From Mycolicibacterium boenickei (GTDB taxonomy: Bacteria; Actinomycetota; Actinomycetes; Mycobacteriales; Mycobacteriaceae), in the NCBI RefSeq assembly GCF_010731295.1, contig NZ_AP022579.1, forward strand, positions 1,116,001 to 1,180,000: a stretch of DNA of 64,000 bases, given 5' to 3'. The notes beneath the pieces were generated by a model. The model saw only the letters and a program-made list of their open reading frames with translations, was not told the DNA's origin and did no database searches. Positions 52,814 through 63,684 of the stretch are shown here, in pieces (the stretch's first letter is position 1; each line of letters begins with the position of its first letter). The translations under genes and the position numbers were made by a program.

Positions 52814-55800
52814 CTAACGTCCGACGGCGTCGATCGCCTTGAAGATGCGCTGCTCGCTGACCGGTCGCGGGGTGCCGAGCTGCTGGGCCCACAGGCTCAC
52901 CCGTAACTCCTCGATCTGCCATGCGATATCGCGCACCTTCGGGTCCTCGGCCCGGGCTGCCGACAACGCCACGACCAGATCGTCGTAGGCATCCTCGACG
53001 GCGTGCACGCGGGCCATCCGCTCCCGGTCGGCGGCAAGCCCCTGCGGTAGCCGCTCCAGCCGACGGGCGATTGCGGTGAGGTATCGGGCCAGGTCGCCGA
53101 GCCGCGCAATTCCGGTGACGGTGACAAATCCACTGGGCAGCAATCGATCCAGCTGAGACCGGATATCCGCAACGGCGTCGGCCTGCGCGGTCGACGGCTT
53201 GTCCGGCAGCGCGACGTGTACCTCGTGCGACGCGGTCAAGACCTTCTCGACCCGGGTCACCGCCGCTTGCATCGTGGGACCGAGTTCCTTGCCGGCCCGG
53301 CCGACGACCGCCGCGAACTCGGCCCTGGTCCACACCGCTTTCTGCAGCAACACATCGGCGGCCGCGTCGGCGCAGTCCTCGAGCAGGGCGGCCAGGGTGC
53401 CGTCCGGGTTCGCGTTGAGCGCCAGCCGGGTCCGGGTGCTCAAACCCCGCTCGATCGCCTTGACCGGCGACGGTGCGGTGAGCCGCAGCAGCCGGCGGAG
53501 GCCCGGCCGCATGGCCGCGGCCTGTTCGGCGGGGTTGGCGAACACCTTGATGCCGACCGAGTTTCCGTTGTCCACGAAGGCCGGGTACCCGCGCACGGTG
53601 TGCCCGCCGCTGACGCTCTCCACGGTGCGTGGGAGTTCGTCGAGATCCTCGGGCCAGGCCTTCAGGCCGGTGCGGTCCAGATCCCCGCCCAGCGCGTCGG
53701 CCACGGCCTGCGCGACGGGAACCGCCAGCTGCTCTCGCAGTGCGTCGATGTCCTTGCCGCGGGCCACCTCTTTGCCGTCGGCCGCTTCCACGGCGAAGGT
53801 CATCCGTAGGTGGTCCGGGATCTTGCTCAGGTCGAACGCGTCGATGGGCACCAGAATGCCGCTGCGCCTGCGCAGTTCGCGCTGGACCTCGTCCAGCAGG
53901 GACCCGGCGGAGGGGTCGATGTCCCCCAGGATGGCGCGCGCGGTGTCCGGAGCGGGGACGAAGTTGCGACGCAGGTCCTTGGGCAACGACTTGATCAGTG
54001 CGGTGACCAGTTCCTCCCGCAGAGCCGGTACCTGCCAGGCGAAGCCGTCGCCGCCGAGCCGGGCCAGCACGCCGACCGGCACATGCACCGTGACGCCGTC
54101 GTCGGCGGCACCCGGCTCGAACCGGTAGGTCAGCGGCAGTTCGAGGTCGCCGGTCTGCCAGGTGTCGGGATTGTCCGCGCCGTCCTCGGAACGCAACAGG
54201 TCGTCACGGGTGAAGGTGAGCAGGTCAGGTGTCTTGTGCCGCTGCTTCTTCCACCATGCGTCGAAATGGCGCGCGGACACGATGTCGGCCGGGATGCGGG
54301 CATCGTAGAGGGCGTAGATGTCGTCGTCGCCGACCAGTAGGTCACGCCGACGGGCCCGCTCCTCGATCTCCTCGAGTTCGGCCCGCAACCGGGCGTTGTC
54401 GCGGAAGAAGTGGTGCCGGGTCTGCCAGTCTCCCTCGACCAGCGCATGCCGGATGAACAACTCACGGCACAGCTCCGGATCGATCTGGGTGTACCCGATC
54501 TTGCGACGCGGGACGAGCGGCAGCCCGTAGAGCGTGACCCGTTCGAACGCCACCACCGCCCCGCGCCTGGCCTCCCAGTGCGGCTCACTGTAGTTGCGTT
54601 GCACCAGATGTCCGGCGACCCGCTCGATGGCTTCGGGCTCGACCTTGGCCGCAATGCGACCGAACAGCCGACTCGTCTCGACCAGGTCGGCCACCACGAT
54701 CCAGCGCGGCGGCTTCTTGGTCAGGACCGAGCCGGGGGCCAGCACGAACTTGGAGTTGCGGGCACCTTGGTAGTCGCGGCCCTCGCCTTCGCGCAGCCCG
54801 ACGTGCGAGAGCAGGCCCGCGGTCAGCGCAGCGTGGATGCTCGCCGGTTCGGCGGCCTCGTCACTCTCGCGGATCCCGATGTCACGGGCGATGCTGCGCA
54901 GCTGCCCGGTCAGGTCCTGCCATTCGCGGATCCGCAGGTAGTGCAGGAACTCCTCGCGGCACATCCGCCGGAGAGCATTGCCGGAACGCTGGTTTCGCTG
55001 CTCGCGCAGATAGTTCCACAAGTTGAGGTAGGAGATGAAATCGGAATGCTCGTCTGCGAACCGGGCGTGCTTCTGCCTGGCCGCCTCCTCTTTGTCCGTC
55101 GGCCGCTCCCGGGGATCGGGGATGGACAGCGCGGCCGCCAGCACCAGCACCTCGCGCACACAGCCCTCGGTGTCGGCCTGAAGGATCATCCGCCCGACGC
55201 GCGGGTCCAGCGGCAGCCGGGCCAGGCGTCGTCCGATGTCGGTCAAGGCACCCGCGGTATCGAAGGCGCCGAGCTCCTGCAGCAGCTGGACCCCGTCGCG
55301 GATGCTGCGGGCGTCCGGCGGGTCCAGGAAGGGGAATTCTGCGATGTCGCCGAGCTGCAGGGCGGCCATCTGCAGGATGACCGCCGCCAAGTTAGTTCGC
55401 AGGATCTCCGGATCGGTGTAGCGGGGCCGGGATTCGAAATCTTCCTCCGAGTACAGCCGGATGCACACACCCGGGGCGGTGCGTCCCGAACGACCGGCCC
55501 GCTGGGCGGCCGAGGCCTGCGAGATCGGCTCGATGGGCAGCCGCTGCACCTTGGTCCGACGGCTGTAGCGGGAGATCCGCGCGGTACCGGGGTCGACGAC
55601 ATAGCGGATCCCGGGAACGGTCAGCGAGGTCTCGGCCACGTTGGTGGCCAACACGATTCGCCGACCGCTGCGACTCGGCTGGAACACCTTCTGCTGTTCC
55701 GCGGTCGGCAGCCGGGCATACAGCGGCAGCACCTCGGTGTTGCGAAGGTCTTTGAGAGCTTCTGCGGTGTCCCGAATTTCGCGTTCACCGGACAGGAACA

Positions 55801-56695
55801 CCAGCACGTCGCCCAGTGGCTCGGCTTCCAGTTCGCGGACCGCGTCGACGATCGCTTCGGTCGGATCGCGTAGCTCGGTCCGGACGATCTCGTGGTCGGG
55901 ATCGTCGGGGTCCTCGTCATCCGACGTCGGCGCGGGGACTTCCAGCGGCCGGTACCTAATCTCGACCGGATACGTCCGCCCCGAGACTTCGACGATCGGC
56001 GCGTCGTTGAAGTGCGCCGCGAACCGCTCCGGCTCGATGGTGGCCGACGTGACGATGACCTTGAGATCGGGACGGCGCGGCAACAGCTCGCGCAGATAGC
56101 CGAGCAGGAAGTCGATGTTGAGACTGCGCTCGTGCGCCTCGTCGAGGATCAGCGTGTCGTAGCGCAGCAGGCGGCGGTCTCTTTGAATCTCGGCGAGCAG
56201 AATGCCGTCGGTCATCAGCTTGATCAGGGTCGAGTCGCTGGCCTGATCGGTGAAGCGCACGGTGTAGCCAACGGCCTCGCCCAGTGGGGTGCCGAGTTCG
56301 TCGGCGATGCGCTGGGCCACGGTGCGAGCGGCCAGCCGGCGGGGCTGGGTGTGGCCGATGGTGCCGCGGATGCCACGGCCCAGGTCCAGGCAGATCTTGG
56401 GCAGCTGCGTGGTCTTGCCCGAGCCGGTCGCGCCGGCAACCACCACCACCTGGTTCTCGCTGATGGCCTTGGCCAGCTCGTCGCGGTGTTCACTGACCGG
56501 CAGGTCGGGGTAGGTGATGGCCGGGACGGCGGCCTGGCGGGTCAGCACGAGGCCTTCCGCGGTCGCGATCTGTTCGGCAATCTTGGCCGTGTCACCACCC
56601 CGGAGATTCCGGAGCCGACGGCGCAGCCGGTCGGCGTCGCGGATCGTCAAACCGTCGAGGCGGGAGCGCAGCTCGGCAACTGACGGTTCGGACAC
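52814..56695 (-). CDS. hrpA: ATP-dependent RNA helicase HrpA
   Basis: A 1293-residue DEAH-box helicase starting at GTG 56695, close to the about 1300 residues of known HrpA. Walker A is GATGSGKT (88-95), motif II DEAH (185-188) and motif III SAT (217-219). Motif VI is [12 protein letters not shown] near residue 400. The ratchet/OB and long HrpA C-terminal (DUF3418) regions follow. The product probably unwinds or remodels RNA in mRNA processing or ribosome rescue. The frame stays open for almost 2 kb further upstream on the same strand, but that part lies opposite fadE5 and is not coding. Confidence 0.92.
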   Translation of the reverse strand: MSEPSVAELRSRLDGLTIRDADRLRRRLRNLRGGDTAKIAEQIATAEGLVLTRQAAVPAITYPDLPVSEHRDELAKAISENQVVVVAGATGSGKTTQLPKICLDLGRGIRGTIGHTQPRRLAARTVAQRIADELGTPLGEAVGYTVRFTDQASDSTLIKLMTDGILLAEIQRDRRLLRYDTLILDEAHERSLNIDFLLGYLRELLPRRPDLKVIVTSATIEPERFAAHFNDAPIVEVSGRTYPVEIRYRPLEVPAPTSDDEDPDDPDHEIVRTELRDPTEAIVDAVRELEAEPLGDVLVFLSGEREIRDTAEALKDLRNTEVLPLYARLPTAEQQKVFQPSRSGRRIVLATNVAETSLTVPGIRYVVDPGTARISRYSRRTKVQRLPIEPISQASAAQRAGRSGRTAPGVCIRLYSEEDFESRPRYTDPEILRTNLAAVILQMAALQLGDIAEFPFLDPPDARSIRDGVQLLQELGAFDTAGALTDIGRRLARLPLDPRVGRMILQADTEGCVREVLVLAAALSIPDPRERPTDKEEAARQKHARFADEHSDFISYLNLWNYLREQRNQRSGNALRRMCREEFLHYLRIREWQDLTGQLRSIARDIGIRESDEAAEPASIHAALTAGLLSHVGLREGEGRDYQGARNSKFVLAPGSVLTKKPPRWIVVADLVETSRLFGRIAAKVEPEAIERVAGHLVQRNYSEPHWEARRGAVVAFERVTLYGLPLVPRRKIGYTQIDPELCRELFIRHALVEGDWQTRHHFFRDNARLRAELEEIEERARRRDLLVGDDDIYALYDARIPADIVSARHFDAWWKKQRHKTPDLLTFTRDDLLRSEDGADNPDTWQTGDLELPLTYRFEPGAADDGVTVHVPVGVLARLGGDGFAWQVPALREELVTALIKSLPKDLRRNFVPAPDTARAILGDIDPSAGSLLDEVQRELRRRSGILVPIDAFDLSKIPDHLRMTFAVEAADGKEVARGKDIDALREQLAVPVAQAVADALGGDLDRTGLKAWPEDLDELPRTVESVSGGHTVRGYPAFVDNGNSVGIKVFANPAEQAAAMRPGLRRLLRLTAPSPVKAIERGLSTRTRLALNANPDGTLAALLEDCADAAADVLLQKAVWTRAEFAAVVGRAGKELGPTMQAAVTRVEKVLTASHEVHVALPDKPSTAQADAVADIRSQLDRLLPSGFVTVTGIARLGDLARYLTAIARRLERLPQGLAADRERMARVHAVEDAYDDLVVALSAARAEDPKVRDIAWQIEELRVSLWAQQLGTPRPVSEQRIFKAIDAVGR

Positions 56696-56833
56696 TCGGT
56701 CAAGGATAGGTGCTCGATCAAATGTGTTATAGATCACATCCCATCCGGAGCTGGCAACCTCCGGTTCCGTAGCCGTAGGTTGCCGCAACCTACGCTTGCG
56801 TACCCCATCCGGTGTCGGCGACGCTTGCGGATC

Positions 56834-58663
56834 GTGGGTCACTACATCGCCAATGTCCGCGATATCGAATTCAATCTCTTCCAGGTGCTGACCTTGGGTC
56901 AGGTCCTCGACTCGGGCGCGTTCGGCGACCTCGACACCGACACCGCGCGCACCATGCTCGACGAGGTCGCACGCTTCGCCGAAGGTGTTGTCGCCGAGTC
57001 GTTCGCCGACGCCGATCGCAACCCGCCCGAGTTCGACCCGGCCACCCACGAGATCACGGTGCCCGGGCCGCTCGCCAAGACCGTGCAGGCCGTCAAGGAC
57101 GCCGAGTGGTGGCGCATCGGCATCGCCGAGAACGCCGGGGGCACACCGGCGCCCGCGTCGCTGGTTTGGGCCATCCAGGAAATGATCATGTCGGCTAATC
57201 CGTCGGCGATGTTCTTCTACGGTCTCGGCCCGGCCATGGCGCACACCCTGGCCGAGGTCGGCACCGAAGAGCAGCAGCGCTGGGCACGCATGAGCATGGA
57301 CAAGGGCTGGTCCGGCACCATGGTGCTGACAGAGCCGGATGCCGGGTCTGATGTGGGCGCCGGGCGCACCAAGGCCATCGCGCAGCCCGACGGCACCTGG
57401 CACATCGACGGCGTGAAGCGGTTCATCTCCGGCGGCGACGTCGGCGACACCGCCGAGAACGTCTTCCACCTCGTGCTGGCCCGCCCCGAGGGCGCCGGGC
57501 CCGGCACCAAGGGACTGAGCCTGTTCTACGTCCCGAAGTTCCACTTCGACTCGGAGACGCTCGAACTCGGGGACCGCAACGGCGTGTTCGTCACCGGACT
57601 CGAGCACAAGATGGGCATCAAATCGTCGCCGACGTGTGAAGTCACCTTCGGCGCACACGGCACCCCCGCCGTCGGCTATCTCGTCGGCGACGTGCACAAC
57701 GGCATCGCTCAGATGTTCCGTGTCATCGAGAACGCCCGCATGACCGTGGGGGTGAAGTCGGCGGGCACCCTGTCCACCGGCTACCTGAACGCGCTGGCCT
57801 ATGCCAAAGAACGTATCCAGGGCTCGGACATGCTCAAGATGACCGACAAGACCGCACCGCGGGTCGCCATCATCGAGCACCCCGACGTGCGGCGCAGCCT
57901 GCTCACGCAGAAGGCCTACGCCGAAGGACTGCGGTCGGTGTACCTGTACACCGCGGCGCACCAGGACTCGGTGGTGGCGCAACACGTCTCGGGTGCCGAT
58001 GCCGGCCTGGCACACCGCGTCAACGACCTGCTGCTGCCGATCGTCAAGGGCGTCGGTTCGGAGAAGGCCTACGAGATCCTCACCGAGTCGCTGCAGACCC
58101 TCGGCGGATCCGGCTACCTGCAGGACTACCCGATCGAGCAGTACATCCGCGACGCCAAGATCGACTCGCTGTACGAGGGCACCACCGCCATCCAGGCGCT
58201 GGACTTCTTCTTCCGCAAGATCATTCGCGACCAGGGCGGTGCGCTGGCCCACGTGGCGGCCCAGATCTCGGCGACGATCGACGCCGACGCCGCGGGGCTG
58301 GAACCCGAAATCGCCAGGCTGGCCACCGCGCTGGCCGATGTGCAGTCGATGGCTGCCACCCTCACCGGCTACCTGATGGCCGCCCAGGAGCAGCCCGAGC
58401 AGCTGTACAAGGTCGGTCTCGGTTCGGTGCGCTTCCTGCTGGCGGTGGGCGACCTGCTGATCGGCTGGCGCCTGTTGGCCGGTGCGGAAGTCGCTCAGGC
58501 CGCGCTGGCCTCGGCGGCCGATCGGGACCGGCCGTTCTACGAAGGCAAGATCGCCGTGGCGAAGTTCTTCGCGCACAACATGTTGCCGATGCTGACCGCG
58601 GTGCGCGAGGTCATCGAGTCGGTCGACGGCGACGTGATGCAACTGGACAACGACGCGTTCTGA
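56834..58663 (+). CDS. fadE5: Acyl-CoA dehydrogenase FadE5
   Basis: A 609-residue acyl-CoA dehydrogenase, matching the 611-residue FadE5 of M. tuberculosis. GTG 56834 gives [17 protein letters not shown], the expected N-terminus; an ATG further upstream adds an unrelated stretch. The FAD/CoA blocks are [31 protein letters not shown] and [21 protein letters not shown]. FadE5 has broad fatty acyl-CoA specificity in beta-oxidation. It is divergent from hrpA with 138 bases between. Confidence 0.93.
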   Translation: MGHYIANVRDIEFNLFQVLTLGQVLDSGAFGDLDTDTARTMLDEVARFAEGVVAESFADADRNPPEFDPATHEITVPGPLAKTVQAVKDAEWWRIGIAENAGGTPAPASLVWAIQEMIMSANPSAMFFYGLGPAMAHTLAEVGTEEQQRWARMSMDKGWSGTMVLTEPDAGSDVGAGRTKAIAQPDGTWHIDGVKRFISGGDVGDTAENVFHLVLARPEGAGPGTKGLSLFYVPKFHFDSETLELGDRNGVFVTGLEHKMGIKSSPTCEVTFGAHGTPAVGYLVGDVHNGIAQMFRVIENARMTVGVKSAGTLSTGYLNALAYAKERIQGSDMLKMTDKTAPRVAIIEHPDVRRSLLTQKAYAEGLRSVYLYTAAHQDSVVAQHVSGADAGLAHRVNDLLLPIVKGVGSEKAYEILTESLQTLGGSGYLQDYPIEQYIRDAKIDSLYEGTTAIQALDFFFRKIIRDQGGALAHVAAQISATIDADAAGLEPEIARLATALADVQSMAATLTGYLMAAQEQPEQLYKVGLGSVRFLLAVGDLLIGWRLLAGAEVAQAALASAADRDRPFYEGKIAVAKFFAHNMLPMLTAVREVIESVDGDVMQLDNDAF

Positions 58664-58687
58664 CGCCGGCCGGGGAAGATGGTTCCC

Positions 58688-59398
58688 ATGGCCGACTTCG
58701 TGATCCCTCCCCCGCCGCAGGCATCCCTACCCGTCAGCGGCGGGGCCGGGCGCTTTCCGATCCGGCGGGTGTTCTGCGTGGGCCGCAACTATGCGGCCCA
58801 CGCGCGGGAGATGGGCAAGGACCCGGACCGGGAGCCGCCGTTCTTCTTCATGAAGCCTGCCGACGCGGTGATCGATGCCGAGGGCACCGTCCCGTACCCC
58901 TCGTTGACCTCGTCGTTCCACCACGAGATCGAACTCGTGGTGGCGCTGGGCACGGGAGGTCGCGACGTGGCGCCCGACGATGCGCTGAGCCTGATCTGGG
59001 GCTACGGCGTCGGCGTCGATCTGACCCGCCGCGATCTGCAGGACGAGGCCAAGAAGCTAAGCCGGCCGTGGGACTGGGCCAAGGGTTTCGACGCGTCGGC
59101 ACCGTGTACGCCGATTCACCCGGTCGCCGCCGTCGGCCACCCCGACAGCGGCGAGATCTGGCTGCGGGTCAACGGCGAGCTCAAGCAGCACGGCGACCTA
59201 CGAGACCTGATCTGGTCGGTGCCCGAGGTCATCAGCGCAATCTCGACGGCTGTCGACCTGTCCCCCGGTGACCTGATCTACAGCGGCACCCCGGCCGGGG
59301 TCGGACCGATGCAACCTGGCGACGTCGTCTTCGGCGGCGTCGCAGGAGTCGCGGAGTTCACCTTCACGGTCGGCTCACCCGATCGGCGGCCCGCCTGA
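58688..59398 (+). CDS. Fumarylacetoacetate-hydrolase-family protein
   Basis: A 236-residue protein from ATG 58688 (58679 also possible). The FAH metal-binding pattern is HHEIELVVALG (Glu pair), then GYGVGVDLTRRDLQ (Asp), and the substrate loop SRPWDWAKGFDASAP. YSGTPAGVGPMQPGDV is the usual end. It most resembles fumarylpyruvate or acylpyruvate hydrolases of aromatic breakdown. It overlaps the convergent IclR gene by 35 bases. It follows fadE5 by a short gap. Confidence 0.87.
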   Translation: MADFVIPPPPQASLPVSGGAGRFPIRRVFCVGRNYAAHAREMGKDPDREPPFFFMKPADAVIDAEGTVPYPSLTSSFHHEIELVVALGTGGRDVAPDDALSLIWGYGVGVDLTRRDLQDEAKKLSRPWDWAKGFDASAPCTPIHPVAAVGHPDSGEIWLRVNGELKQHGDLRDLIWSVPEVISAISTAVDLSPGDLIYSGTPAGVGPMQPGDVVFGGVAGVAEFTFTVGSPDRRPA

Positions 59399-60221
59399 CC
59401 CGTCGCCCCGTCGTTTCCACCTGGCGCGACGTCATGGGCCGCAGCGGATGCACGGACAGGATCAGCGCCACGCCACGCTGAGCGTCGAAGACCGGCGCCG
59501 CAATCGTGGCCACCGGCTGAGCTCTGCGGGCCGCATCGCCGGCCGGGGCCAGCCCGATCGTGGTGAACTCGGCGAGCAGTTGATCGGTGATATCCCGGAC
59601 GTGCTCGGGCAGACCGTCGCTCGGCAATGCGCCGACGACCTGTGCGGCCCGGGTCAGATCCGGTGTCGTCCAGTCGACGTCGAAGCCGCGGTCCCTGGTC
59701 TGCGCGAGCACCTCGACAAGCCGCTCGGTCAGCGCATCACTCGCGGTGGGTGCCCGGTCGATCCAGGCACGTTGCTCGGCAGGCGAGTCCCAGGCCGCGA
59801 AGGCGACGCCGAACGGTGGCGCGTATCGGATGCGGTCCGTCGGCGGGCCGCCCGGTCCCGCGCCTTCGAACGCGGTGATCACGAGCTCGTTCCCGGCCCG
59901 CTCCACCACCGATGCTGCCATTCCCAGCTGATGTGAAAGTTCCTGGGCGGCAATGCGGGCCGCGTGCGCCAACGGTCGCGCGGCCTCGGTGCGGGTCGAC
60001 ACCACGGCAAGTCCCGGACCGAGCGAGAACGTCTTGTCAGCGGGATCACGGATCAGCCAGCCACGGTCACACAGGGTCTTGAGAATCGCGTGCGCGGTGG
60101 CCTGGGTCAGGTTGAGAGCGCTGACCACATCGGAGAACCGCAGCGGTGTATCGCCGGAGCCGGCCAGCAACTCGATCACATCGATCACGCGCCCAGTCGG
60201 CGCCGAACCCGCACCGCGCAC
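59364..60221 (-). CDS. IclR-family transcriptional regulator
   Basis: A 285-residue regulator starting at GTG 60221. The N-terminal winged helix is LRFSDVVSALNLTQATAHAILKTL, residues about 27-52. The effector domain follows, with GMAASVVERAGNELVITAFEG. IclR proteins bind aromatic or keto acids. It is divergent from an ADH/SnoaL/SDR operon, with inverted repeats in the gap, and probably controls it. Confidence 0.88.
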   Translation of the reverse strand: MRGAGSAPTGRVIDVIELLAGSGDTPLRFSDVVSALNLTQATAHAILKTLCDRGWLIRDPADKTFSLGPGLAVVSTRTEAARPLAHAARIAAQELSHQLGMAASVVERAGNELVITAFEGAGPGGPPTDRIRYAPPFGVAFAAWDSPAEQRAWIDRAPTASDALTERLVEVLAQTRDRGFDVDWTTPDLTRAAQVVGALPSDGLPEHVRDITDQLLAEFTTIGLAPAGDAARRAQPVATIAAPVFDAQRGVALILSVHPLRPMTSRQVETTGRRVRRAADRVSRP

Positions 60222-60265
60222 CCTTGACTCCTCTCCGGCCGGTTTCTACAGTCGGTCTCACAGTT

Positions 60266-60292
60266 TCGAGAGACTATCTCGATTATTCGAGA
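60266..60292. promoter_or_regulatory. Three alternating TCGAGA/TCTCGA half-sites (IclR operator)
   Basis: TCGAGA at 60266-60271, TCTCGA at 60277-60282 and TCGAGA at 60287-60292 form two overlapping inverted repeats with five- and four-base spacers. The cluster lies between the IclR start (60221) and the ADH start (60306). Confidence 0.65.
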
Positions 60293-60305
60293 ATTGGTAG
60301 GTGGC

Positions 60306-61358
60306 ATGCGCGCGGCCGTTCTACGAGGGGGCGCACTTTCGGTGCGCGAGATCCCCGATCCCGTACCGGGTCCGGGTGAGCTTCTGTTGCGGGTGCTCAG
60401 TACCGCGATCTGCGCGTCCGATGTTCATTTCATGGACCATCCCGAGCTCGGGGTCAACGATCCGACGGGTCGCTCGCTGTATGACGCGGACCGTGACGTC
60501 GTCCTCGGACATGAGTTCGTCGGCGAGGTCATCGGACACGGCCCGGGCTGCGGCGACCAGTTCCCGGTCGGCACCCGGGTCACCTCGATCCCGATCCGCC
60601 TGATCAACGGCGGCGCCGACGGGGCACAGATCATCGGTCAGCATCCCGAATCCCCCGGCAGCTTCGCCGAGCTGGTGGTGGTCACCGAAGCCGTCGCCCG
60701 CGCTGTCAGTCCCAATGCATCGTATGACGCGGTCGCGCTGACAGACGCCTTCGCGGTTGGCGAGTTCTATGTGCGCAGCGCGCGACTCGAGCCCGGCGAG
60801 ATCCCCATCGTGATCGGGGCCGGAGCCATCGGGCTGTCAGCTGTGGCTGCCCTGGCCCGGCGCGGCGCCGAACCGATCATCGTCGCGGATTACCAAGCTG
60901 ATCGACGGGCGCTGGCCTGCAAAGAGTTCGGCGCCCACATCGCTGTCGACCCGTCCGAGCGCTCACCGATGGACCTCTGGCGCGAAGTCCGCGACGAACG
61001 CAATCTGTGGGGCCCGGCCGTGGTGTTCGAATGCGTCGGCACCTCCGGGCTGATCCGGAAAATCGTCGAAGAGTCCGATATGGGCACCCGGATCTACTGC
61101 GCCGGCGGCTGGTACACCGGCGACACTCTCGACATCACCACGGCCACCCGTCAGGGAGTGACCCTGCAGTTCGGTGGCGGGCCGTGGCCGCAGGACTGGT
61201 ACGGAACGCTGGACGCCATCGTCACCGGCGACCTTGACCCGACACCGAGCATCGGCATGGTGGTGCCGCTGGACGGGGTTCCCGACGCGCTCGACCTGGC
61301 CCGCCGTTCCGCCGGGCCGGCACGAATCATTGTGCATCCGAACGGAGATCACGCATGA
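60306..61358 (+). CDS. Zinc-dependent alcohol dehydrogenase (MDR family)
   Basis: A 350-residue enzyme starting at ATG 60306 (a TTG at 60294 is in frame). The catalytic zinc ligands are in ICASDVHFMDH (Cys) and VVLGHEFVGEVIGHG (GHE). The nucleotide motif is VIGAGAIGLSAVAAL. The structural-zinc Cys cluster is missing (SIPIRLINGGADGAQ at that place), as in some tetrameric members. It overlaps the SnoaL gene by four bases and is the first gene of a three-gene operon under the IclR regulator. Confidence 0.88.
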   Translation: MRAAVLRGGALSVREIPDPVPGPGELLLRVLSTAICASDVHFMDHPELGVNDPTGRSLYDADRDVVLGHEFVGEVIGHGPGCGDQFPVGTRVTSIPIRLINGGADGAQIIGQHPESPGSFAELVVVTEAVARAVSPNASYDAVALTDAFAVGEFYVRSARLEPGEIPIVIGAGAIGLSAVAALARRGAEPIIVADYQADRRALACKEFGAHIAVDPSERSPMDLWREVRDERNLWGPAVVFECVGTSGLIRKIVEESDMGTRIYCAGGWYTGDTLDITTATRQGVTLQFGGGPWPQDWYGTLDAIVTGDLDPTPSIGMVVPLDGVPDALDLARRSAGPARIIVHPNGDHA

Positions 61359-61759
61359 GCCACCACGAAGACCGCGCCGACATCATCGATGTCCTGGTGC
61401 GTTACGCGACGGGGATCGACCGAAGGGACTGGCCACTGTTCCGGACGGTGTTCACCGCAGACTGCGTGCTGGACTACGGCGAGATCGGCAAGTGGAACGG
61501 GGTGGACGCCGTCACCGAGTTCATGGACCAGGTGCACGCGATGGCCGGGCACACCATGCACCGGTTGAGCAACCACGCGATCACCGTCGACGGTGACACC
61601 GCGACAGCACGGACGTATGTGGACTCGCTGATCATGGCTCAGGACAACAGCTCCGGCGTCAGCGGTATCGGTTTCTACGATGACGATCTGGTGCGGACCC
61701 CGGGCGGCTGGCAGATCGCCCGGCGGCGCTTCACTGCGGTGCGGATCGCCAATGTCTGA
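61355..61759 (+). CDS. SnoaL/NTF2-like nuclear-transport-factor-fold protein
   Basis: A 134-residue alpha+beta protein with the NTF2-like cone pattern: EDRADIIDVLVRYATGIDRRDWPLFRTVF at the start and then GGWQIARRRFTAVRI. SnoaL_4 members act as ketosteroid isomerase-like, dehydratase or hydrolase proteins. It overlaps the ADH by four bases and the SDR by eight bases, so it is co-translated with both. Substrate unknown. Confidence 0.85.
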   Translation: MSHHEDRADIIDVLVRYATGIDRRDWPLFRTVFTADCVLDYGEIGKWNGVDAVTEFMDQVHAMAGHTMHRLSNHAITVDGDTATARTYVDSLIMAQDNSSGVSGIGFYDDDLVRTPGGWQIARRRFTAVRIANV

Positions 61760-62567
61760 ATTCGCGGACAGGTACGGACCGTGGGCATTGGTGGCCGGGG
61801 CTTCCGACGGAGTCGGGTCGGCGATGGCCGCAGAGCTGGCCCGGCGTGGCCTCAACGTGGTGCTGTTGGCCCGGCGGCAAGAGGTTCTCGACGACGTCGC
61901 GGCCGGTATCAGGGAGAGCGCGGGCGTGCAGACCCGCACGCTGGCCATCGATCTCGCCGCGCCCGGCGCTGCCCGCGAGGTCATCGACGCGACCGCGGAC
62001 CTGGACATCGGCTTCCTCGTGTACTGCGCCGGGGCGGACCCCAAGTTCGCACCGTTCCTGTCCGGGCCGCTATCGGACGCCGAGTCACTGGTGCAGCGCA
62101 ACTGCATGGTGCCGATGCAGTTGTGCCATCACTACGCACAGCCCATGGTGGACCGCGGTCGTGGCGGCATCATCATCTTCGGGTCAGGGGCCGGATTCGC
62201 CGGCGGTCCGAACATGGTGGCCTACGGCGCGAGCAAGGCATTCGACATGGTGTTCGCCGAGGCGCTGTGGACCGAACTGAGTCCCAAAGGCGTCGACGTC
62301 CTCGGACTGATCCTGGGCAAGACCGACACCCCCGCACTGCGCAAGCTCGAGCACGAGCGCGGCCAGATCTCCTCTCCCGAACAGACGCCGCCGGGCGCCG
62401 CGGGCGTCGACGACGTGGTCGCGGCCGCATTCGCCAACCTCACCGACGGACCGACCTGCCTGGTGGGCCCGGAGATTCAGGCAGCCGCACAACTGATGGC
62501 CTCGGTCAGCCGCAACGACGCGGTGCGCTTCATCGCGCAGGCGGTCACCGCGGCGATGGGCAGCTGA
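61752..62567 (+). CDS. Short-chain dehydrogenase/reductase (SDR)
   Basis: A 271-residue SDR starting at ATG 61752. The cofactor motif is AGASDGVG (17-24), CAG takes the place of NNAG, FGSGAG bears the Ser, and YGASK is the Tyr/Lys pair near residue 155. An Arg pair in LLARRQE after strand 2 suggests NADPH. It is the third gene of the ADH/SnoaL/SDR operon and probably handles the product of the earlier steps. Confidence 0.87.
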   Translation: MSEFADRYGPWALVAGASDGVGSAMAAELARRGLNVVLLARRQEVLDDVAAGIRESAGVQTRTLAIDLAAPGAAREVIDATADLDIGFLVYCAGADPKFAPFLSGPLSDAESLVQRNCMVPMQLCHHYAQPMVDRGRGGIIIFGSGAGFAGGPNMVAYGASKAFDMVFAEALWTELSPKGVDVLGLILGKTDTPALRKLEHERGQISSPEQTPPGAAGVDDVVAAAFANLTDGPTCLVGPEIQAAAQLMASVSRNDAVRFIAQAVTAAMGS

Positions 62568-62576
62568 CCGGCGTCG

Positions 62577-63003
62577 TTACGCGCCGAAGCGGATGGGTAC
62601 GGTCGCCGGCCCGCGGATCGCAGCGGTGTCGCGCCAAGTCGGGCTGCCCGCGAGGACGGGTCGGCGACGCAGGATGTGGCACAACGCCGCGGTTGTTTCC
62701 AGCCGGGCCAGCGGTGCGCCCAGGCAGTAGTGGGCGCCGTGACCAAAGGTCAGTGGGGCCGGCCCGGGTCGGCCGGGATGGAACACGTCTGGATCGTCGT
62801 AGACGGCCGGATCGCGGTTGGCCGCCGCGACGCAGGCGAGAACAGTTTCACCACAACTGATGTCGATGCCACCGAGGGTCTGATCGACAGTCGCGGTGCG
62901 AGCGGTCGCCTGGACGGGGCTATCGAGACGCAGCAGTTCGGTGAATACCGCCGGGGCGCCGGCGTCGATCCCGTCGGCAGGACGACGGCCGGCTTCATCG
63001 GGT
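62577..63003 (-). pseudogene. Cytochrome P450 C-terminal remnant
   Basis: Only the C-terminal 140 or so residues of a P450 are left. They hold the K-helix ELLR, then CVAAANRDPAVYDDPDVFHPGR and the haem-binding FGHGAHYCLGAP with the Cys ligand. The I-helix, the oxygen-binding Thr and the entire N-terminal 250 residues are missing, and the frame runs into the start of the convergent-strand TetR gene without recognisable P450 sequence. It cannot be a working P450 and is probably a decayed copy left by a deletion that also set the TetR boundary. Confidence 0.75.
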
Positions 63004-63642
63004 GTGAGTAGTCGAACCAGGCGCCACACGAACCGTCGTGCGGTGAGTTGTCGCAGCAAGCAGGCGATTGCGGCTGCTCGCTCGGTGTTGGTGCGTGACG
63101 GCGTAGCCGGCATGACGATGCGCGCGGTAGCCGCGGAGGCCCAAATACCTTTGGGCACACTCCAGTACGTCTATCCCAGCAAGCAACTCCTGCTCCGCGC
63201 AGTCATCGAAGATGTGGTCGAGGAGATCGCCGAGGTGCTCAGGAGATCAGCGAACCTCGACGACAGCCTGGAAGTCGCGATCAAGGACGGTGTTCGCCGG
63301 TTCTGGAAAACGCCCGTCGAGGAGCACCGGCAATTACAGCTGGTCCAGCTGGAACTCGTGACCCACGCATTGCGCACACCCGGCCTGGAACCTCTGGCCG
63401 GGTGGCAGTACGAGCAGTACACGAGAGTGGTCACCGAATGGTGCGAGGCTGCCGCCACCCGTGCGCACGAGAGCAGCGCGCTCGGCCACGAACAGCTGGC
63501 CCGGCTCATCATCGCCGGCCTGGACGGCTTGATCATCCAGCACGTGGTGAACCCTGACCCAGATCGCTCCGCCACGGATCTGGACCAACTCATCGCGATG
63601 CTCGTCGACCACTACGCGGTACGGCCGGACCCGGACGTCTAG
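63004..63642 (+). CDS. TetR-family transcriptional regulator
   Basis: A 212-residue regulator if started at GTG 63004; the open frame extends further upstream, across the P450 remnant on the opposite strand. The helix-turn-helix is MTMRAVAAEAQIPLGTLQYVYPS, with TetR-typical AAARSVLVRDGVAG before it. The C-terminal domain is helical (TetR_C-like). No operator palindrome or ribosome site is clear in front of the GTG, so the start is uncertain. It is followed by the partial acidic gene in opposite orientation. Confidence 0.8.
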   Translation: MSSRTRRHTNRRAVSCRSKQAIAAARSVLVRDGVAGMTMRAVAAEAQIPLGTLQYVYPSKQLLLRAVIEDVVEEIAEVLRRSANLDDSLEVAIKDGVRRFWKTPVEEHRQLQLVQLELVTHALRTPGLEPLAGWQYEQYTRVVTEWCEAAATRAHESSALGHEQLARLIIAGLDGLIIQHVVNPDPDRSATDLDQLIAMLVDHYAVRPDPDV

Positions 63643-63684
63643 ACCGGGTCGCACCCGCTCTCCACGGCGGGCCTGAGCACAGAG

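Noticed and set aside
56696..58642. A 650-codon open frame upstream of and in frame with hrpA on the minus strand.
   Set aside because: It lies wholly opposite fadE5, is rich in the Gln/Arg/Val pattern of reverse-strand reading in GC-rich DNA, has no helicase or other domain, and the HrpA N-terminus starts after it.
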